Notes under the pieces: generated by a model
What the model was told of the DNA's origin: nothing
Seen by the model: only the letters and a program-made list of their open reading frames with translations
Database searches by the model: none
NCBI RefSeq assembly: GCF_052857255.1
Contig: NC_135497.1
Coordinates: forward strand, 112,885,308 to 112,949,307
DNA: 64,000 nucleotides
From: Amblyomma americanum
Lineage: Eukaryota > Arthropoda > Arachnida > Ixodida > Ixodidae
Direction of reading: 5' to 3'
Made by a program: the position numbers and the translations under genes
Shown: in pieces, positions 12,439 to 24,210 of the stretch
Layout: the number at the start of each line of letters is the position of its first letter
Position numbering within the stretch: the stretch's first letter is position 1

Positions 12439-15255
12439 ATGGCGCACCTAGGGCACGTTACCTTAGAAGAACTCTTAAAAGAGCTTGGTGGTCAGACACA
12501 TGGTTACCTTCGTTGTTTTCACTTAAATGCACAGTCTGTGTTCAACAAGGTTGCGGAACTAGAATCCTTGTCAAAAAAGCTTGAGAATTGTTTTGATGTT
12601 CTGATGAAAACAGAAATATGGCAATCAAGCAGTTGTGACACTTTTGACCTTCCTGATATGCCAACTTTTTCTGTTAATAGAACCTCTCGTCGCGGTGGTG
12701 GTGTGTCTGTGCTAGTAAGCTCTCTTGTACAGCCTGTCTTGCTTTCAGAATTTTCTTGTGTCAGATAGTTTTGAGATTATTTGTCTGCAAGTGAAAGATG
12801 CTGTATTTGCAACTTGTTCTCGCATCCGGATGGTTCTCTCCTTGATTTTTTGTGTTTTTAGATAATTTATTGTCATTTGTTAACCAAAACAGATACAATG
12901 TGATACTTGCCGGTGATTTTAACGTTGATATGAGTAGCAATAGTACGAAGAAAACATATTTTGAAAATGTATTGCTATCTAATGGCTGTATAAACCATAT
13001 TACTTCTCCCACACGACTAACGACGTCCATGTAAACAATTCTTGACTTAGTAATAAGAAATTATGATGCTAACCTTGTCAGTTCCAGTGTTCTCACTTAC
13101 CCTATTAGTGATCACTTGCGTGTGTTTTGTAGCATAAAATTTAGTACTCGGAGAAACTCTCACCATAAAGTGTTTAATCTTTTAGAGCCTGTTACACCTA
13201 CCCTCTTAGAAGCTTTTTATCATGAGTTAGAAACGGTTTGCTGGGACAACGTTCTTCAGGCATCAAATGCGAACACAACTTATGATGCCTTTTTGAGTTT
13301 GTTTCTTTCGGTATACCAACGTCACTTCGTTTTCAAACGCTATACGGGTAAAAAGAGATGTCGAAAACCAAGGGTGACAAAGTACCTATTGAAGAAGATA
13401 GAAAAGAAAGAACGTCTGTTTAAAACATTTATGCGAACTCGTACAGCATCTGATCTCGCTACGTTCAAAAAATTTCGTAATGACTTGACTAAGCAGCTAA
13501 GAAAAGCAAGAAAACTGTACTATGAGAATATGTTCGGTTCCAACGTAAAGCGCACTGACTTAATGCGGAATAACTTAAATGCACTGATGCCTCGGAGCGA
13601 GAAAAAACAGAGAGTTGAAGAAATTTTTCACGAAGGACAGATGTCAAAAGGAGAAGAAATGGCAAACATTTTTAATGACTACTTTGTTAACAGAGATTCT
13701 ACTAAAAACCAGGCATCATACAAAAGTTTAGGGCAGAAAAACTCTAGCACAATAGTTTTTGAACCAACAGATGCAAATGAAGTGTGTTCTCTTTTTTTAG
13801 TTTAAATAATTCTCATAGTGTTGATGCTGACGGTATACAAATAAGACCCGTCAAGTATGTGATACGTATAATCAGCACCATTTTAGCGCATATTTTTAAT
13901 TTCTGCATTTCTACAGCTTTTTTTCCTACAAAAATGCAAGTCGCCCGTGTGATAGCCTTATATAAGCAAGGAAATAAGAATGATGTATCGAACTACAGAC
14001 CGATGTCAATTCTTCCTGCCTTTTCGAACGGTCTCGAGAAAATTATCTTAGATCGAATATCGCGCTTCTCCAGCAAGCATAATATAATAACTACTTCGCA
14101 ATATGGCTTTAGGAGGGACATGTCTACAGAGCTGGCACTGTTGGACCATAAGGAATATATTCTAAAGCATTTTGTAGAAATCTATTGTTATGGGTATTTT
14201 TGTTGATTTTAGCCAAGGTTTCAATTATATTAGTCATACTATCCTTTTTGAAAAACTGCATCATTATGGTATACGGGGACATGTTTTGGCTCTCCTCAAA
14301 ATTTACCTATCATATATATTTCAATATGTCGACATATATGGTTTTATTTCTCAGAGAAAAAAAATAATTTCAGGAGTCCCACAGGGTAGAATTTTAGGCC
14401 CTGTCCTATTTAATTTGTACATTATTGATATTGTACATATCTGCTCAGATACCAAGTTCGTTATATATGCCTATGACACGAGTGCTTTGGTGCCATCACG
14501 TTCTGAAGCTGGAGGAATTACTAAAGGAAATATTTTTTTGTGCAAATTGGACTCGTGGACTTCCAGCAATCAATTAAAAGTTAACGCAAACAAAACAAAG
14601 GTGGTAGTTTTTCGACCAAAAATTAAACATATTTCCTTACAAGGAACCGTAATGTTTAGATCCGCTGCCATTGATGTGGTAGATACTGTCAAGGGGTTAG
14701 GGGTATATTTTACTTCAACTTTACAACGGAATGATCATGTAAACAGTCTAATCAGCAAACTGAGCTGCATAACTGGAATTTTAAATCGCAACCGCTATAC
14801 TGTTCCAAAAAAGTTAAACTAATTGTCTACAACGCTCTCTTTGTCTCCCAACTAAACTACTCTCATTTAGTTTAGGGAACATCAACAAAAACTAATGTGT
14901 TGAAGCTTGAAAGGCTATAGAAAAAATAGTACGAATAATTGAAAACATTCAAAACACAGCATCTTCACATATCTCTGCTTCGCTTAATTTATTGAAAGTA
15001 AGAAATATATACGAATACAAATTATGCAGGCAGTATCGTTTAAGTGTCCAACGAGAGAGTACAGTTTTTACGGAAATGGCAGAATTAAGATCCAATTATC
15101 ACACCTGCAGCACCAGAACTCCAGAACGATGGAAAGTTCCATAATGTCGCACTGCCTATGGACAACAAACACTCCGCTATAATCTTCCGCGATTATTGAA
15201 TGCTGCAGAAAAAGAAGGCGCAGATCTACTCAATATGTCGCTTCCAAATATATAA
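12439..15255 (+). pseudogene. Non-LTR ORF2: endonuclease and reverse transcriptase, degraded
   Basis: The endonuclease starts at 12439 (motif CFHLNAQS, later K-T-E-x-W in place of the catalytic E-x-W context, then RRGGGV), and after a frameshift near 12770 continues with the GDFN motif around 12920 and SDHLRV-type sequence near 13110. The RT region follows: GIQIRPVKY, NYRPMSILP, QYGFRRDMST, a frameshift near 14190, GVPQGRILGPVLFN, and the palm motif at 14466-14477, which reads YAYD instead of YADD and so lacks one catalytic Asp. Sequence after 14822 is recognisable to about 15255 with further stops. ORF2 normally nicks target DNA and primes cDNA synthesis; this copy cannot. Confidence 0.85.
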
Positions 15256-15582
15256 AAATATTTTGCTAATCATACTCTTTTTTGCGAATGAATGCAAAGG
15301 TATATCCTTATGTTCAATTACATTACATTGTTTCATTTTCGAAAAAAATTTTTTTCTCCAGGCGTCCAAATCCAGTGCTCTATTGAAACTCTTATTTAGG
15401 CTTATTTTATTGTCTGATGCGATACAGGGCTGTTTTTCTTTTCTCTTTGCAACAACAAAATGGGACTGTCTACTGCCCCACTCTGCTGGTGTATACACTG
15501 TAAGGGGGCGGAGGATTTTTCAAGCCGCAAATGTACAGCTTTTCCCTCCACCTCCGTCCACTTCTTTGTGGAGAATAAAACT

Positions 15583-15588
15583 TGTATG

Positions 15589-15620
<32 letters not shown>

Positions 15621-15787
15621 TGTATGTATGTATGTATGTATGTATGTATGTATGTATGTATGTATGTATGTATGTATGTATGTATGTATGTATGTATGTA
15701 TGTATGTATGTATGTATGTATGTATGTATGTATGTATGTATGTATGTATGTATGTATGTATGTATGTATGTATGTATGTATGTATGT
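15583..15787 (+). repeat. (TATG)n microsatellite, about 51 units
   Basis: A nearly pure TATG/TGTA tract of about 205 bp directly follows 'gaataaaactt' at the 3' end of the CR1/L2 element. CR1/L2 elements end in short microsatellites, so this is best read as the expanded 3' tail. The long YVCM- and YIHT-repeat frames across it are translation artefacts. Confidence 0.95.
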
Positions 15788-16049
15788 GCACCCTGAACAC
15801 GAATACCCCTACATGGGAGTAAAAAAGGAAGTAATCTGTCCTCGAGCACACCCCATTTTTACTCCTTTCTGTTTAGAGCGTGGTGCCCATACCACTTAAC
15901 AAAGCACTCGCAAAAGAACTCATGACCCCAAATTCAAACGCTTCTTTGAACACAAAAGCAGCAAGCATGTATGCCCACGTGTGCGTAGGAGTCAATGCCA
16001 AAATGGCTCAGGAAACAATTGAAGTGTGGCTTCGAAAGGAAGACTCTGG
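15788..16049. other. Intron sequence, nothing recognised
   Basis: Kinase intron between the element tail and a SINE. No boundary of a target-site duplication could be matched with confidence. Confidence 0.4.
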
Positions 16050-16278
16050 ATTCATGGGGTTTAATGTCCTAAGGAAACTCAGGCAAAAAGGGACGCTGTG
16101 GTGAAGGGTTCCAGTAGTTTCGACAACCTGGGGTTCTTTATCATACACGGACATCGCACAGTACACATGGCCTCTAGCATTTCGCCTTTATTGAAAGCTG
16201 ACCTCCATGGCCGGGATTGAACCCGCGCATTTCACGCCAGCAGCAGAGCACCATAACCACTGGGCCACTGCGGCGGCT
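16050..16278 (-). mobile_element. Ruka-like SINE
   Basis: The plus strand carries 'agtttcgacaacctggggttcttt', 'ctctagcatttcgcc', the B-box complement 'gccgggattgaacccgc' and 'cataaccactgggccactgcggcgg', the full mirrored Ruka pattern. Near full length, moderately diverged. Confidence 0.88.
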
Positions 16279-16730
16279 TCTGAAGGAAGACCTAGAACTA
16301 CATCTCACTCAAGAATGCCCTTAAGGAATAAGCTAATGACACACTATTTTTCACCTTGCTTTACATTGAAAGCTTTCACAAACATTGAATGCGTTGCACA
16401 TACTACTAGAAGCGGAATGTTCTGCAGCCTCGAGCTACAGTTCTAAAAATCATGATTTATTCTCAACAGCAGTGAAGGAAAAAAAAGACTCTGTAGCAAT
16501 AAAGTCACTTAACACCAGCTCGTTATACCCATCTAATGGTTCAATATAAATTCATCTTCTCCATTCCTTCGAATATGATTAGTCCCGACTCCCGCCATTC
16601 CAAGCCGTTGATGGCTGTGTCGGCTGTCTTCCTTGTGTTCAGCATCAGTTATTGTTCTGAATGCAGCAAGTGGTGCAACAACTTTCATGCGTCATGTGCC
16701 ATGCAGTGCAATATGAAATAGCAGCCTCAC
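16279..16730. other. Intron sequence, nothing recognised
   Basis: Downstream (minus sense) of the 16731-16810 exon donor. AT-rich with no motif. Confidence 0.45.
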
Positions 16731-16810
16731 CTCAGGTGAGACTGAATCTCGATCTCCCTCCGCAGCTGGTGCTCCACGTTGTTCCTCTGGAGCTGCGACT
16801 TAAACATCAC
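16731..16810 (-). CDS. AURK: Aurora-family kinase exon: alphaC helix
   Basis: The 80-bp exon has acceptor cgtccacgcag and donor gtgagg. It encodes VMFKSQ, then VEHQLRREIEIQSHLR, the alphaC helix whose Glu (in RREIEIQ) salt-bridges to the VAIK lysine and which contacts the activator (INCENP for B-type, TPX2 for A-type). It enters in phase 0 after ...VALK of the 21839-21956 exon and leaves with two bases (AG) of the Arg completed by the 10628-10766 exon. It lies outside the inverted repeat and in the part of the window with no copy-B counterpart visible. Confidence 0.92.
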
Positions 16811-17760
16811 CTGCGTGGACGTTTTTCGCAATTCTTTTACGGGGCCTCTTTGTGGGCTATATGTGTTTTCAAAGCAAGTCGTAACCAAGAGTTTGAGATC
16901 TCAGCAAGCTACCAGCAGCTCTTACTTGCAATTGCATTGGTAGCGAATGCTCCATTGTAGTGACACGAAAACACACACATTCTCATGCTCGATAAAGCAG
17001 TCATCCGGTAGACCAGAGCCGTAACAAACATGCATGCCAGAGAGGGTGCTCTTGAGAACCTGCTACTTGTCATGAGATGTAGGTGGAAACTGGAAAAGGC
17101 ATGCTTTTGAGAGTGGTGTGGGAGCACAAGAACACACTGCTTTCACTGCCCCTTCTTTGTTGAAAACGGAAGTCTGGGATTTGCCCATTGCCTTCGAGCG
17201 CACAATGGCATGAATTGCACGACCTAAGTAGCAAGCCTGCTCACTTCACTTCTGGTTAGAAATTTGGTCCGTCGTGACATAAACCCTTGAGGTCGTCTGG
17301 CGTATTGGATGGCACAGGACAAGTGGCAACTACTACAACAGCTTGTAATTGCATAAGAATGAAACAGATACACATGTGTCAGCAGTTTGTCCGGTCTAGA
17401 TAGGAAGTAGCGCCATAGTAGCCAGTTCAGAAACTTAACTGAGTTGCAACAAATCAACCACGGGAATGCCACAATGGACACGTTCAGTTGCCGAGCAAAA
17501 TCTGGCCTACAACTCCATCTCAGACTCTACAAGCAGCAATAAAAAATGCGGAGAGGTCATGTAAATGGTAGAACAGGGACTACTGGGACCTCAGAAGGAT
17601 TCAAGTAGAAGCTCTTGCAAAAGAATAGCGAACAGGAAAGTGAAGCTTAAACTAAACCTAATAAAGATAGCTCTTGCTCAAACATTTTAGGTGTCACTGG
17701 CCACTTCTAATGCAAATGAAACCTCCCAGTCATTATCTAAGCGGACCAAAAAAAAGCAAA
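16811..17760. other. Intron sequence, nothing recognised
   Basis: Short overlapping frames only. The outer end of the inverted-repeat arm begins at 17761. Confidence 0.4.
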
Positions 17761-18344
17761 CTGTTTACGTACATGCCTCCAACACAGCAGCACACAGTTG
17801 TGTACAAAGCGTCACGGTAGTCGCAAGATGACAATGTGCTTCATGTAAGGTAGGGACATAGAAATTGCCAACTTTTGACCTGGAAGCAGGTGAAGCTCCG
17901 AGAACCACCAGATTTGCTCTACTGAATTTCAAATTGGCGATCAGTAGATAACAGTCTCATTGCATATGTTAGCATCAGGCTGAGGTAGATGTGGCTTTTT
18001 TTCTTGAACAGGTACACAATAAGGGATTGCCCTAGTCATGCAGCATTATTGTTCAAGACAGTGCACCCATGCACTCATGGCTGACACAGCCAGCTTAAAA
18101 TGCTCATTTCTTTCTTTGAGTGTTCACTGTTGTAGTTAGCACATGCTGTGTACTGAGCCCTACATTCTAGCACCTTGGATATTTTGGCTTTGCAGGCAAA
18201 CGTAGCCAGGGAGTATGCCTAAAATAAAGCGAGAAAAAATTTTTTATTTTGGTTTTTCAGAGAAGTGTGCACTGTCTTCAGTAGGCATCAAAACCATGCC
18301 AGGACGGAAAGGGATGGAAGGAGGAGTAAAATATGAGAAAGTGG

Positions 18345-18490
18345 TGGCGTAGTGGAAAGCCCAAAAAACTTAGGCCACCTGGGGGTCTAATGTGCATGGA
18401 GGTTCCAAAGCTAACGAATACCTTTTCTGTTTCATCTCTATTAAAACGGGACTGGCTGCTGAGTCTGGATGCAATCCACGATCAAGTGAG
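18345..18490 (-). mobile_element. Degraded SINE inside left inverted-repeat arm
   Basis: The mirrored fragments 'ggccacctgggggtctaatgtgcatgg', 'tttcatctctattaaaacgggac' and a poor B-box-like segment resemble a Ruka body read on the minus strand. The counterpart is at about 32945-33100 in the right arm, so the SINE predates the inverted duplication. Confidence 0.45.
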
Positions 18491-18703
18491 GGGCAATTGA
18501 GTGTTACGCTGCAGGACTTTTCTCAACATGCAATATCAGCATGGGAATAGCAGAGATCATCCTAGCCATTGAATATTGTTTACTGTAGTCCCCATGGCAC
18601 CACTGAAGACATGACTGCTTTCTCTATTGAAACCTCATCTTCAACGCTGCCGAAAGTGTTATAGTCACTTTTTAATCGTTACCTTCAATTTCCATGTGGC
18701 TTG

Positions 18704-18980
18704 GTTTCCAAACCAATTTCAGATGTCGGTCGGGCATGCACTTCCATCATACCATGAAACTTGTGCCAAAAAACGAAATCAAAGCACCGGAGAAAATCTT
18801 TAACTCTAAATACCAGGGATTAATTCTGGAAGTGTATGCTCGACAGACAGACATCTGAAATTGGTTTCCAAACCAATTTCAGATGTCTGTCGATCATACA
18901 CTTTCATCATACCATGAAACTTCTACCATAACAAAAACAAAGCACCAGAGAAAATTTTTAGCTCTAAATACCAGGGATTA
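18704..18980. repeat. Local duplication with a perfect hairpin junction
   Basis: A unit running from ttggtttccaaaccaatttcagatgtc to taccagggattaatt occurs at about 18709-18825 and again at about 18863-18980. The junction is itself palindromic at about 18832-18902 (gtgtatg...tcgacagacatctgaaattggttt / aaaccaatttcagatgtctgtcga...catacac). The right arm of the large inverted repeat has a single unit, so the change arose in the left arm only. Confidence 0.7.
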
Positions 18981-20102
18981 ATTCGCAAAAAAGTGCGTAT
19001 TGCCCAGAACTCTTCAATGTGCCACTTGACAAACAGGCTACATATGTGTTTCATTACATTAGTTTGTACACAGCTGTGACTATGCATAAATTGCAGTCCT
19101 ATAAGTGCCGCTTGCTTTCGGTCATTACAATTTCTCAAAGGGACACAACATTCAGAAATAAATTATTTTTTCAAACCTGCACGTAGCATTTAAAAAAAAT
19201 CTGTGCCTCCGCGGCACCGTCTCTATATATAAAAAGCCACAGTTCTGCTATGTATGAAACGGTATGTAGTGTGCCGAGTACACAATTCAGATGCTGCGAA
19301 GACATGTAAATTGAATGTCAGAACCTGAGAGGCTCTGATCATATAATCAGAACAGCCTTTAACTCTGAATGCTTCCATGTGACCAAAGATAGTTCCTTAG
19401 CACAGATAAGAAAGGCTGCTAGCACCTACCAGTTTGAGCAAAATGCATTTCAAGACAGCTGCCCATAGAAATACTCGAAGAGGATATGATAAATTTCCTA
19501 CGGAGCTGCAGGAAACCCTGCTATATGTGCCATACAACTTATACACGTTTGAAGCTTGCATGTTGATCAATGCATAACTCTCTACCGGACATTTTTTTTC
19601 GAAAATGGTACCAAAATGATCATTTATTACCCCTGCAGCAATCTTGACAAAGCAATGAATCATTTGGATGCGCTCTGCTCGCCTTAAACCATTTGTTGGT
19701 TTGCAGACAGATTGCAGCACGGGTGCTTAATGATCATTTCGGAAACTGAAAAAACGTGTATGCTAGGGCGCTAAAAGCGCAGGTCTCCGAGTACAGATCT
19801 AACTAATACCTGTTTAATGAACAGCATCATTTAGTGTGCAATTTATTTTTGTATGCGCTACTGGTTTTCTTTGCTGTTGCTCTCTTGAATGAATGTACTA
19901 CTTGTTTAATAGTGAAACAAGCACTGGTCAACATATATAACGCAATTCTTTAAGGATAACAGCAACAAAGACACAAGGAGAGCAGCAGGAAAGAGGCAAT
20001 TAACAGGCTGATTAAAAACCGGACACTTCAATGCATTGCTTTAATAAACACCCCACAATGCTTGTCCATACGCTCACAGGCCAAGCAAATAAGGTGCAGC
20101 GA

Positions 20103-20476
20103 AAAGAAATGATCAAATGTTGCCTTCTTGGGCAATAAAAATAACACCTGGGTCAAATATGTATCACCTCTCGTTACGATATAATCACCACTACAACTAT
20201 TGTCGCCATAACTACTTCCGCTGCAGGAATAAGGCCTCGACCATTAGTCCCGAGTTCACCCTGTCCTGCAGAATATACTACACAATATTACAAACTTCAG
20301 CAACTGGACTGGTCCAAAAATACAGGAGAAAAGCTGCAGGCTAACATACCGGGCCAGTCCGGTCAAGACTGTAGGCGTGCTCTGCTGTTAGAAAAGAAAT
20401 AAGGTTCTCCACCAGGACGATGAGATTAGGCCAGACAGAAACCAAGATTAAAAGGAAGTGTCTAGCATGCTAGATA
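20103..20476. repeat. Identical tract between inverted-repeat arms (partner about 31176-31549)
   Basis: Within this stretch I find no difference from the reverse complement of the right arm, whereas both flanks differ every few tens of bases. The 75-codon frame at 20117-20344 is therefore identical in both arms, but it looks like chance and not like a protein family. Confidence 0.7.
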
Positions 20477-20604
20477 GGTATCAATTTCATCACTCAGAAC
20501 GAAGTGGCTTATCAGTTTGTTTAATTGGTTCTTGATGCCTTCTTGGTGCACCTTTTTGCCAAGCATGAGACCATGCGTGAATGTGAGGACAGGCAGGCAC
20601 AGAC

Positions 20605-21084
20605 TCAACATTGCGAATAAAGAAATTCACCAAAGTGAGCACCTGTCCCACTTTTTTCCATTATTCTCTGTATGCCTTTCGCAACGCTTTTCCATGGGTC
20701 ATTATCAAACCTTGCAGCTTGCCACCTCAGCAACACTGAACAGAAAATTTCCATTGAAAGTCTGAAGGTAGGTGGAACTTCGCAGATAGTGAATGCACAC
20801 CAGAGGGTCAATATTTGATACCCAATGTCCTTGTACAACATCCGAATAAAAAACTGATAGTCGATTAACGTAGTTAGGCCAGAGGCGAATGAGGTGTGCC
20901 AGCAGTCTAGTTTTCGCTTTGGTTCAGTTGGACTGTAGTAATGTCCACATATGTGGAACTGGCCATTGCGGTACCCGACACCTTGTATACAACACCTTGC
21001 ATACAACGTACGATAATGAAAAATACCTGTAACTTGGCACATACTAATCAGCAAGCGTCCTGCAGTGAGGAGTGTGCCATCCAC
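20605..21084 (-). other. 159-codon open frame, unrecognised
   Basis: An open frame beginning MDGTLLTAG and ending FGEFLYSQC lies in the left arm, preceded by a plausible splice acceptor (gtctggctgcag just before the start). It contains plausible globular segments but no motif that I can assign. In the right arm the corresponding sequence (about 30530-31045) is broken by frameshifts. It could be a remnant of a transposase or a host exon, or a chance frame. Confidence 0.3.
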
Positions 21085-21838
21085 TGCAGCCAGACAAAAT
21101 GAGTCCTTACTTCTTTAAAACAGCGCCAAGTGCCTTAAAGAAACCACGAAATGACATATACCAAGGTTACGAAAAGTTCACAAGCGATCAGTATTCCAGC
21201 ACTGATCACCCACACCAGAAAAAAATTTAAGCTAGCTAGCTTTGTTAAGATTAAAAATGATTCCTCACATTGAACCCACACTGCCTGGCCTGCCAAAAAA
21301 AGAAAAAGGTCTGCACTGCACCTTGCTACGTCCCTGATCCTGCCTACAGCCCTTCAGCACACCCAATAGCAAGGCTCGCCCAGATTTCCTACTATTTCAC
21401 AGGGGAAGAGGCAGTCAAGAATGTGTGCCAAGGTGTTGTCCAGATCAAATCCGAGCAGTACTTTTTAAGAAATATTTGTAAATTATAGCGTCCACCGAGA
21501 GCTTTTAAACTTGACTGGAATCGTCACAAAAACCACCTTGTTTGTTGCTTTAGAATATGCCCATGGTAATCATTGAAGGGAACTTTTGAATGATACCAGT
21601 AAATGATGAGCGCAACGAAAGAAGCCACAGGAAGGTAATGAAAAAAGCCATCATCGGAACGGAGGGTTGACTGCGCCAGAAGCGGGCAAGTTTTCATTTG
21701 TTCTTGTGCCAACATTGCTGTACCAAACTGACAGCTTCTATTTGCGCTTCAATTTTCTTTTCATATTGTGTTCTTATGTCCATATTCGTCATATGTTTTG
21801 AAGTGGTGCAAGAACTTGCTAGAAACCCTGGGACCCAC

Positions 21839-21956
21839 CTTAAGAGCCACAATGAATTTTGTCTCCTTTTCTCGGGCGAGGTACACTCTGCCAAACTTTC
21901 CTTTGCCCAGTGGCCGGCCAATCTGAAAATCTTTAAGGCACCACTCCTTGACAGAC
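21839..21956 (-). CDS. AURK: Aurora-family kinase exon: start of kinase domain, glycine-rich loop
   Basis: The 118-bp exon has acceptor ctttattgcag and donor gtgggt. It encodes [12 protein letters not shown], the nucleotide-binding glycine loop in [15 protein letters not shown], and ends in IVALK, where the Lys is the ATP-anchoring VAIK-type lysine. It is entered with one base finishing a codon and left in phase 0. This is the most N-terminal exon I can identify; upstream exons with the regulatory N-terminus should lie at higher coordinates. An inverted damaged copy is at 29649-29766. Confidence 0.92.
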
Positions 21957-21957
21957 C

Positions 21958-23100
21958 TGCAATAAAGAAAAAGAACACACATAGCTGAAAGTTATACTGC
22001 AGCAATGCCAGATTCTGAGCATTACACCAATCAAGAAACACATGCCACTACCCCACAATTTGAATGACAGCACTACACTGCACTGTTCTGATTAAACATC
22101 AACCATCACATGTATAGATGCAAGCACAAGTAAACAAAGCACAATATTTTGTTTGTGAATGGTGCCCGTCCCAGCAGAAATCATGAACTATTGTGTCTTC
22201 ACGAGAAACTACAGGATCGACCACTATTATCATGCACATGCCAAGCCTCGAATTTCTATTAGGGCACGCGTAAACAGGAGTACAAGGCTACTGAATCTGT
22301 TTACTTCTTCTGTTTACACTTGTATGTACTTATTGGATAGGTGTACATTTTTGCTCCAAGAAGAGATAGCGCATTGCTTGCACTATATATATGTAGTTCA
22401 ATCATGAACAGGAATGACTTCCAGGCAAGTTGGTGATACATTCTCAATTTACAGTGTGAAGTATGAGGCAAACAGTAGAAAAAAACAGCAAGACAAGCTA
22501 GGGGTTTATTGATAGAGAGGTGGGAGGAGGGGGCAGACGGCCCTACCCATAAATACAGAAACTTTACACACGATAATCATGTTGGACCCCATTGTTTTGA
22601 TGAAAAAATTCAAGAGCGATTGGTGCGTTACTCCAAGAGGGCATAAATCCACCCCCCCCCCCCAAGACAAGCGCTGCCTTGCAGTTTTCTTTGTTTTTCC
22701 TCTTATGCACTGTTATTTCAGTAATGACTCAAAAATGTCCAAGAAGACAAAGCCTGCGCAGCCAGCTTATATGGCACTCTACCCATGACTGAACGCTAGT
22801 GCACACACTATCTGCGCACAAACACTACGCACAAAAACTGGGGCAGGAGAGTCCTGAATATGAACATGACGGGCGAACAAGCCCATGGACCACTGAAGTT
22901 TGTTGATAACTTGGCATATACATGGTGTCATGCAACTGCAAACAAAATTTTCTTTCTGCCGATTATATGTCATTCTAACGCAGTTCAGGGCAGTGCTCCC
23001 GAAAAAAAACATTCCATTTGGGAATGGTGAGACGCGCAAGAAAAAGCAATACGCGTCAAGTCCTCTGAACAATACTCACATAACGATGTTACAGACCGCC
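21958..23100. other. Loop of inverted repeat, upstream kinase intron, nothing recognised
   Basis: Contains a C12-type run near 22651 and short unsupported frames. The minus-strand frame 22779-23072 has no motif. Confidence 0.4.
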
Positions 23101-23570
23101 GTATAAAGCGGTAATCAAACTGGGGACATCGGCGAGGATGGATGCGGAGAGGAGTGAGCGACGTCGCCGATCCGCCGAAGTCCGTCCCTGCTCTCGGATT
23201 CAGCCTGGGTTAGCAGCGAGACGCCGAGAAGGACGAGCGAAACGTCCGTGCTGCGGAGGCAGAGGGGCAGCTGTCAAAAAGGAACCAAGGGGCCAAATCA
23301 ATTCCTTTGCGGGGTTTGGCGAAAAAAAGAGAAGACGAAGGGGAAAACAGAATAGATGCGCGATATGAGGGGAGATGAGAGAAAAGAAACCCGATGGGGA
23401 ACAGCCAAATGAAGAAAGACGCTAACGGGCTGCACCCCAGGCATGCCACATCTCCCGGGGAGACGGGGAGTGAATGCGCAGGCTGAATGAACGGTCCCTT
23501 CCTTGGTCGGCGGGGGCCGCGGGAGCAAAATATGATGGTGCGTCGCCGCGAGCTCTCTCGAAGGCATGAC
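23100..23570 (-). promoter_or_regulatory. CpG-rich segment, possible kinase promoter or 5' exon
   Basis: The segment is much richer in C, G and CpG than the AT-rich surroundings and lies upstream (minus sense) of the first recognised kinase exon. It may be a CpG-rich promoter or 5' UTR of the kinase, or flanking sequence of the LTR element that starts beside it. No start codon with Aurora-like sequence was found. Confidence 0.25.
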
Positions 23571-24199
23571 GTGTGAGCAGCCGCCGTCACTTAGGGAAGA
23601 ATTACATCGCCCGTGTGAATACCTCAATAACGACGCTGTTTCTCTTGAGCGACGAGGAGGAAGGTATACAATCACCTGCATACACACTAACACACACACA
23701 CAAACACTGCGGGGCACGCACAACCTATGTCAAGGTGAACATCAGCATCAGACTTTGGGTTCCGGTGCGACAGTCCTTGTCGGCGCCGACGCACACGGCG
23801 GCGCAGGTGCAGCCCGGTCACCGGCGAAGTATCAGCAGGCCGGTACCAGCAGGCAGGAGCGCGTCGGTAGTGCGCCTGGCTACCGGGAGGCCGGAGTCAG
23901 CAGGCGGGTGCTCACTGGTAGGCCGACTGGCTAGCCGGAGGGTGGATACAGCATGTAGGGTACCGTGGGGGGTAGCGTGCGCAGGCAGCCAGACCCCGGA
24001 CCTCCATGCCCGGCCGGTGCAGGCTAGCTGGCCTTGGGGAAACGCCGAGCTCCAAAACACGACGCGCCGCTCAATCAACCACAGCCATTGCCTCAAAGCC
24101 AGGCTCCAAGGATCGATTGCGCACGCGCACCGGCACGCCGCACGCGGCCACACTTCTTTCTCCTGCCGGAACTCATAGAGCACAATCCACATCATCACA
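23571..24199 (-). repeat. 3' LTR of Ty3/gypsy-type element (lower boundary uncertain)
   Basis: Direct-repeat partner of 26889-27539, with shared blocks such as aacctatgtc.aggtgaacatcag, gggttccggtgcgacagtc and aggtgcagcccggtc. The sense-strand start is tgtgatgatg, ending at plus-coordinate 24199, next to a purine tract. Similarity becomes weak below about 23627, so the low end is a guess from LTR length. Confidence 0.65.
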
Positions 24200-24210
24200 A
24201 CCTCCCCCAG
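24200..24210 (-). promoter_or_regulatory. Polypurine tract of LTR element
   Basis: The sense strand reads ctgggggaggt immediately before the LTR start tgtgatg, as needed for plus-strand priming of cDNA. Confidence 0.6.

Larger units (their letters stand above)
11131..15787 (+). mobile_element. CR1/L2-type non-LTR retrotransposon, defective
   Basis: In order: repeated GC-rich leader, ORF1 with PHD-like finger and coiled coil (11480-12394), ORF2 with AP-endonuclease then reverse transcriptase (12439-15255), a 3' UTR with gtggagaataaaactt, and an expanded TATG tail (15583-15787). It is inserted antisense in the large kinase intron between 10766 and 16731. Its 5' portion up to 13472 is also present in copy B. 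ORF1 has one stop, ORF2 has several frameshifts and a mutated RT active site, so the element cannot move on its own. Confidence 0.85.
17761..21957 (+). repeat. Large inverted repeat, left arm (partner 29649-33660)
   Basis: Reverse-complement identity to 29649-33660 is visible throughout, at roughly 90% by eye with several indels, and one stretch of about 375 bp is identical. The outer edge is at ctgtttacgtacatgcctcc (17761). The inner edge is at the splice acceptor of the kinase N-lobe exon (21957). The left arm is slightly longer because of a local duplication near 18.7-18.98 kb. Confidence 0.9.

Noticed and set aside
15402..15899. Open frames of 105-198 codons with YVCM or YIHT repeats
   Set aside because: They are translations of the (TATG)n tract on both strands.
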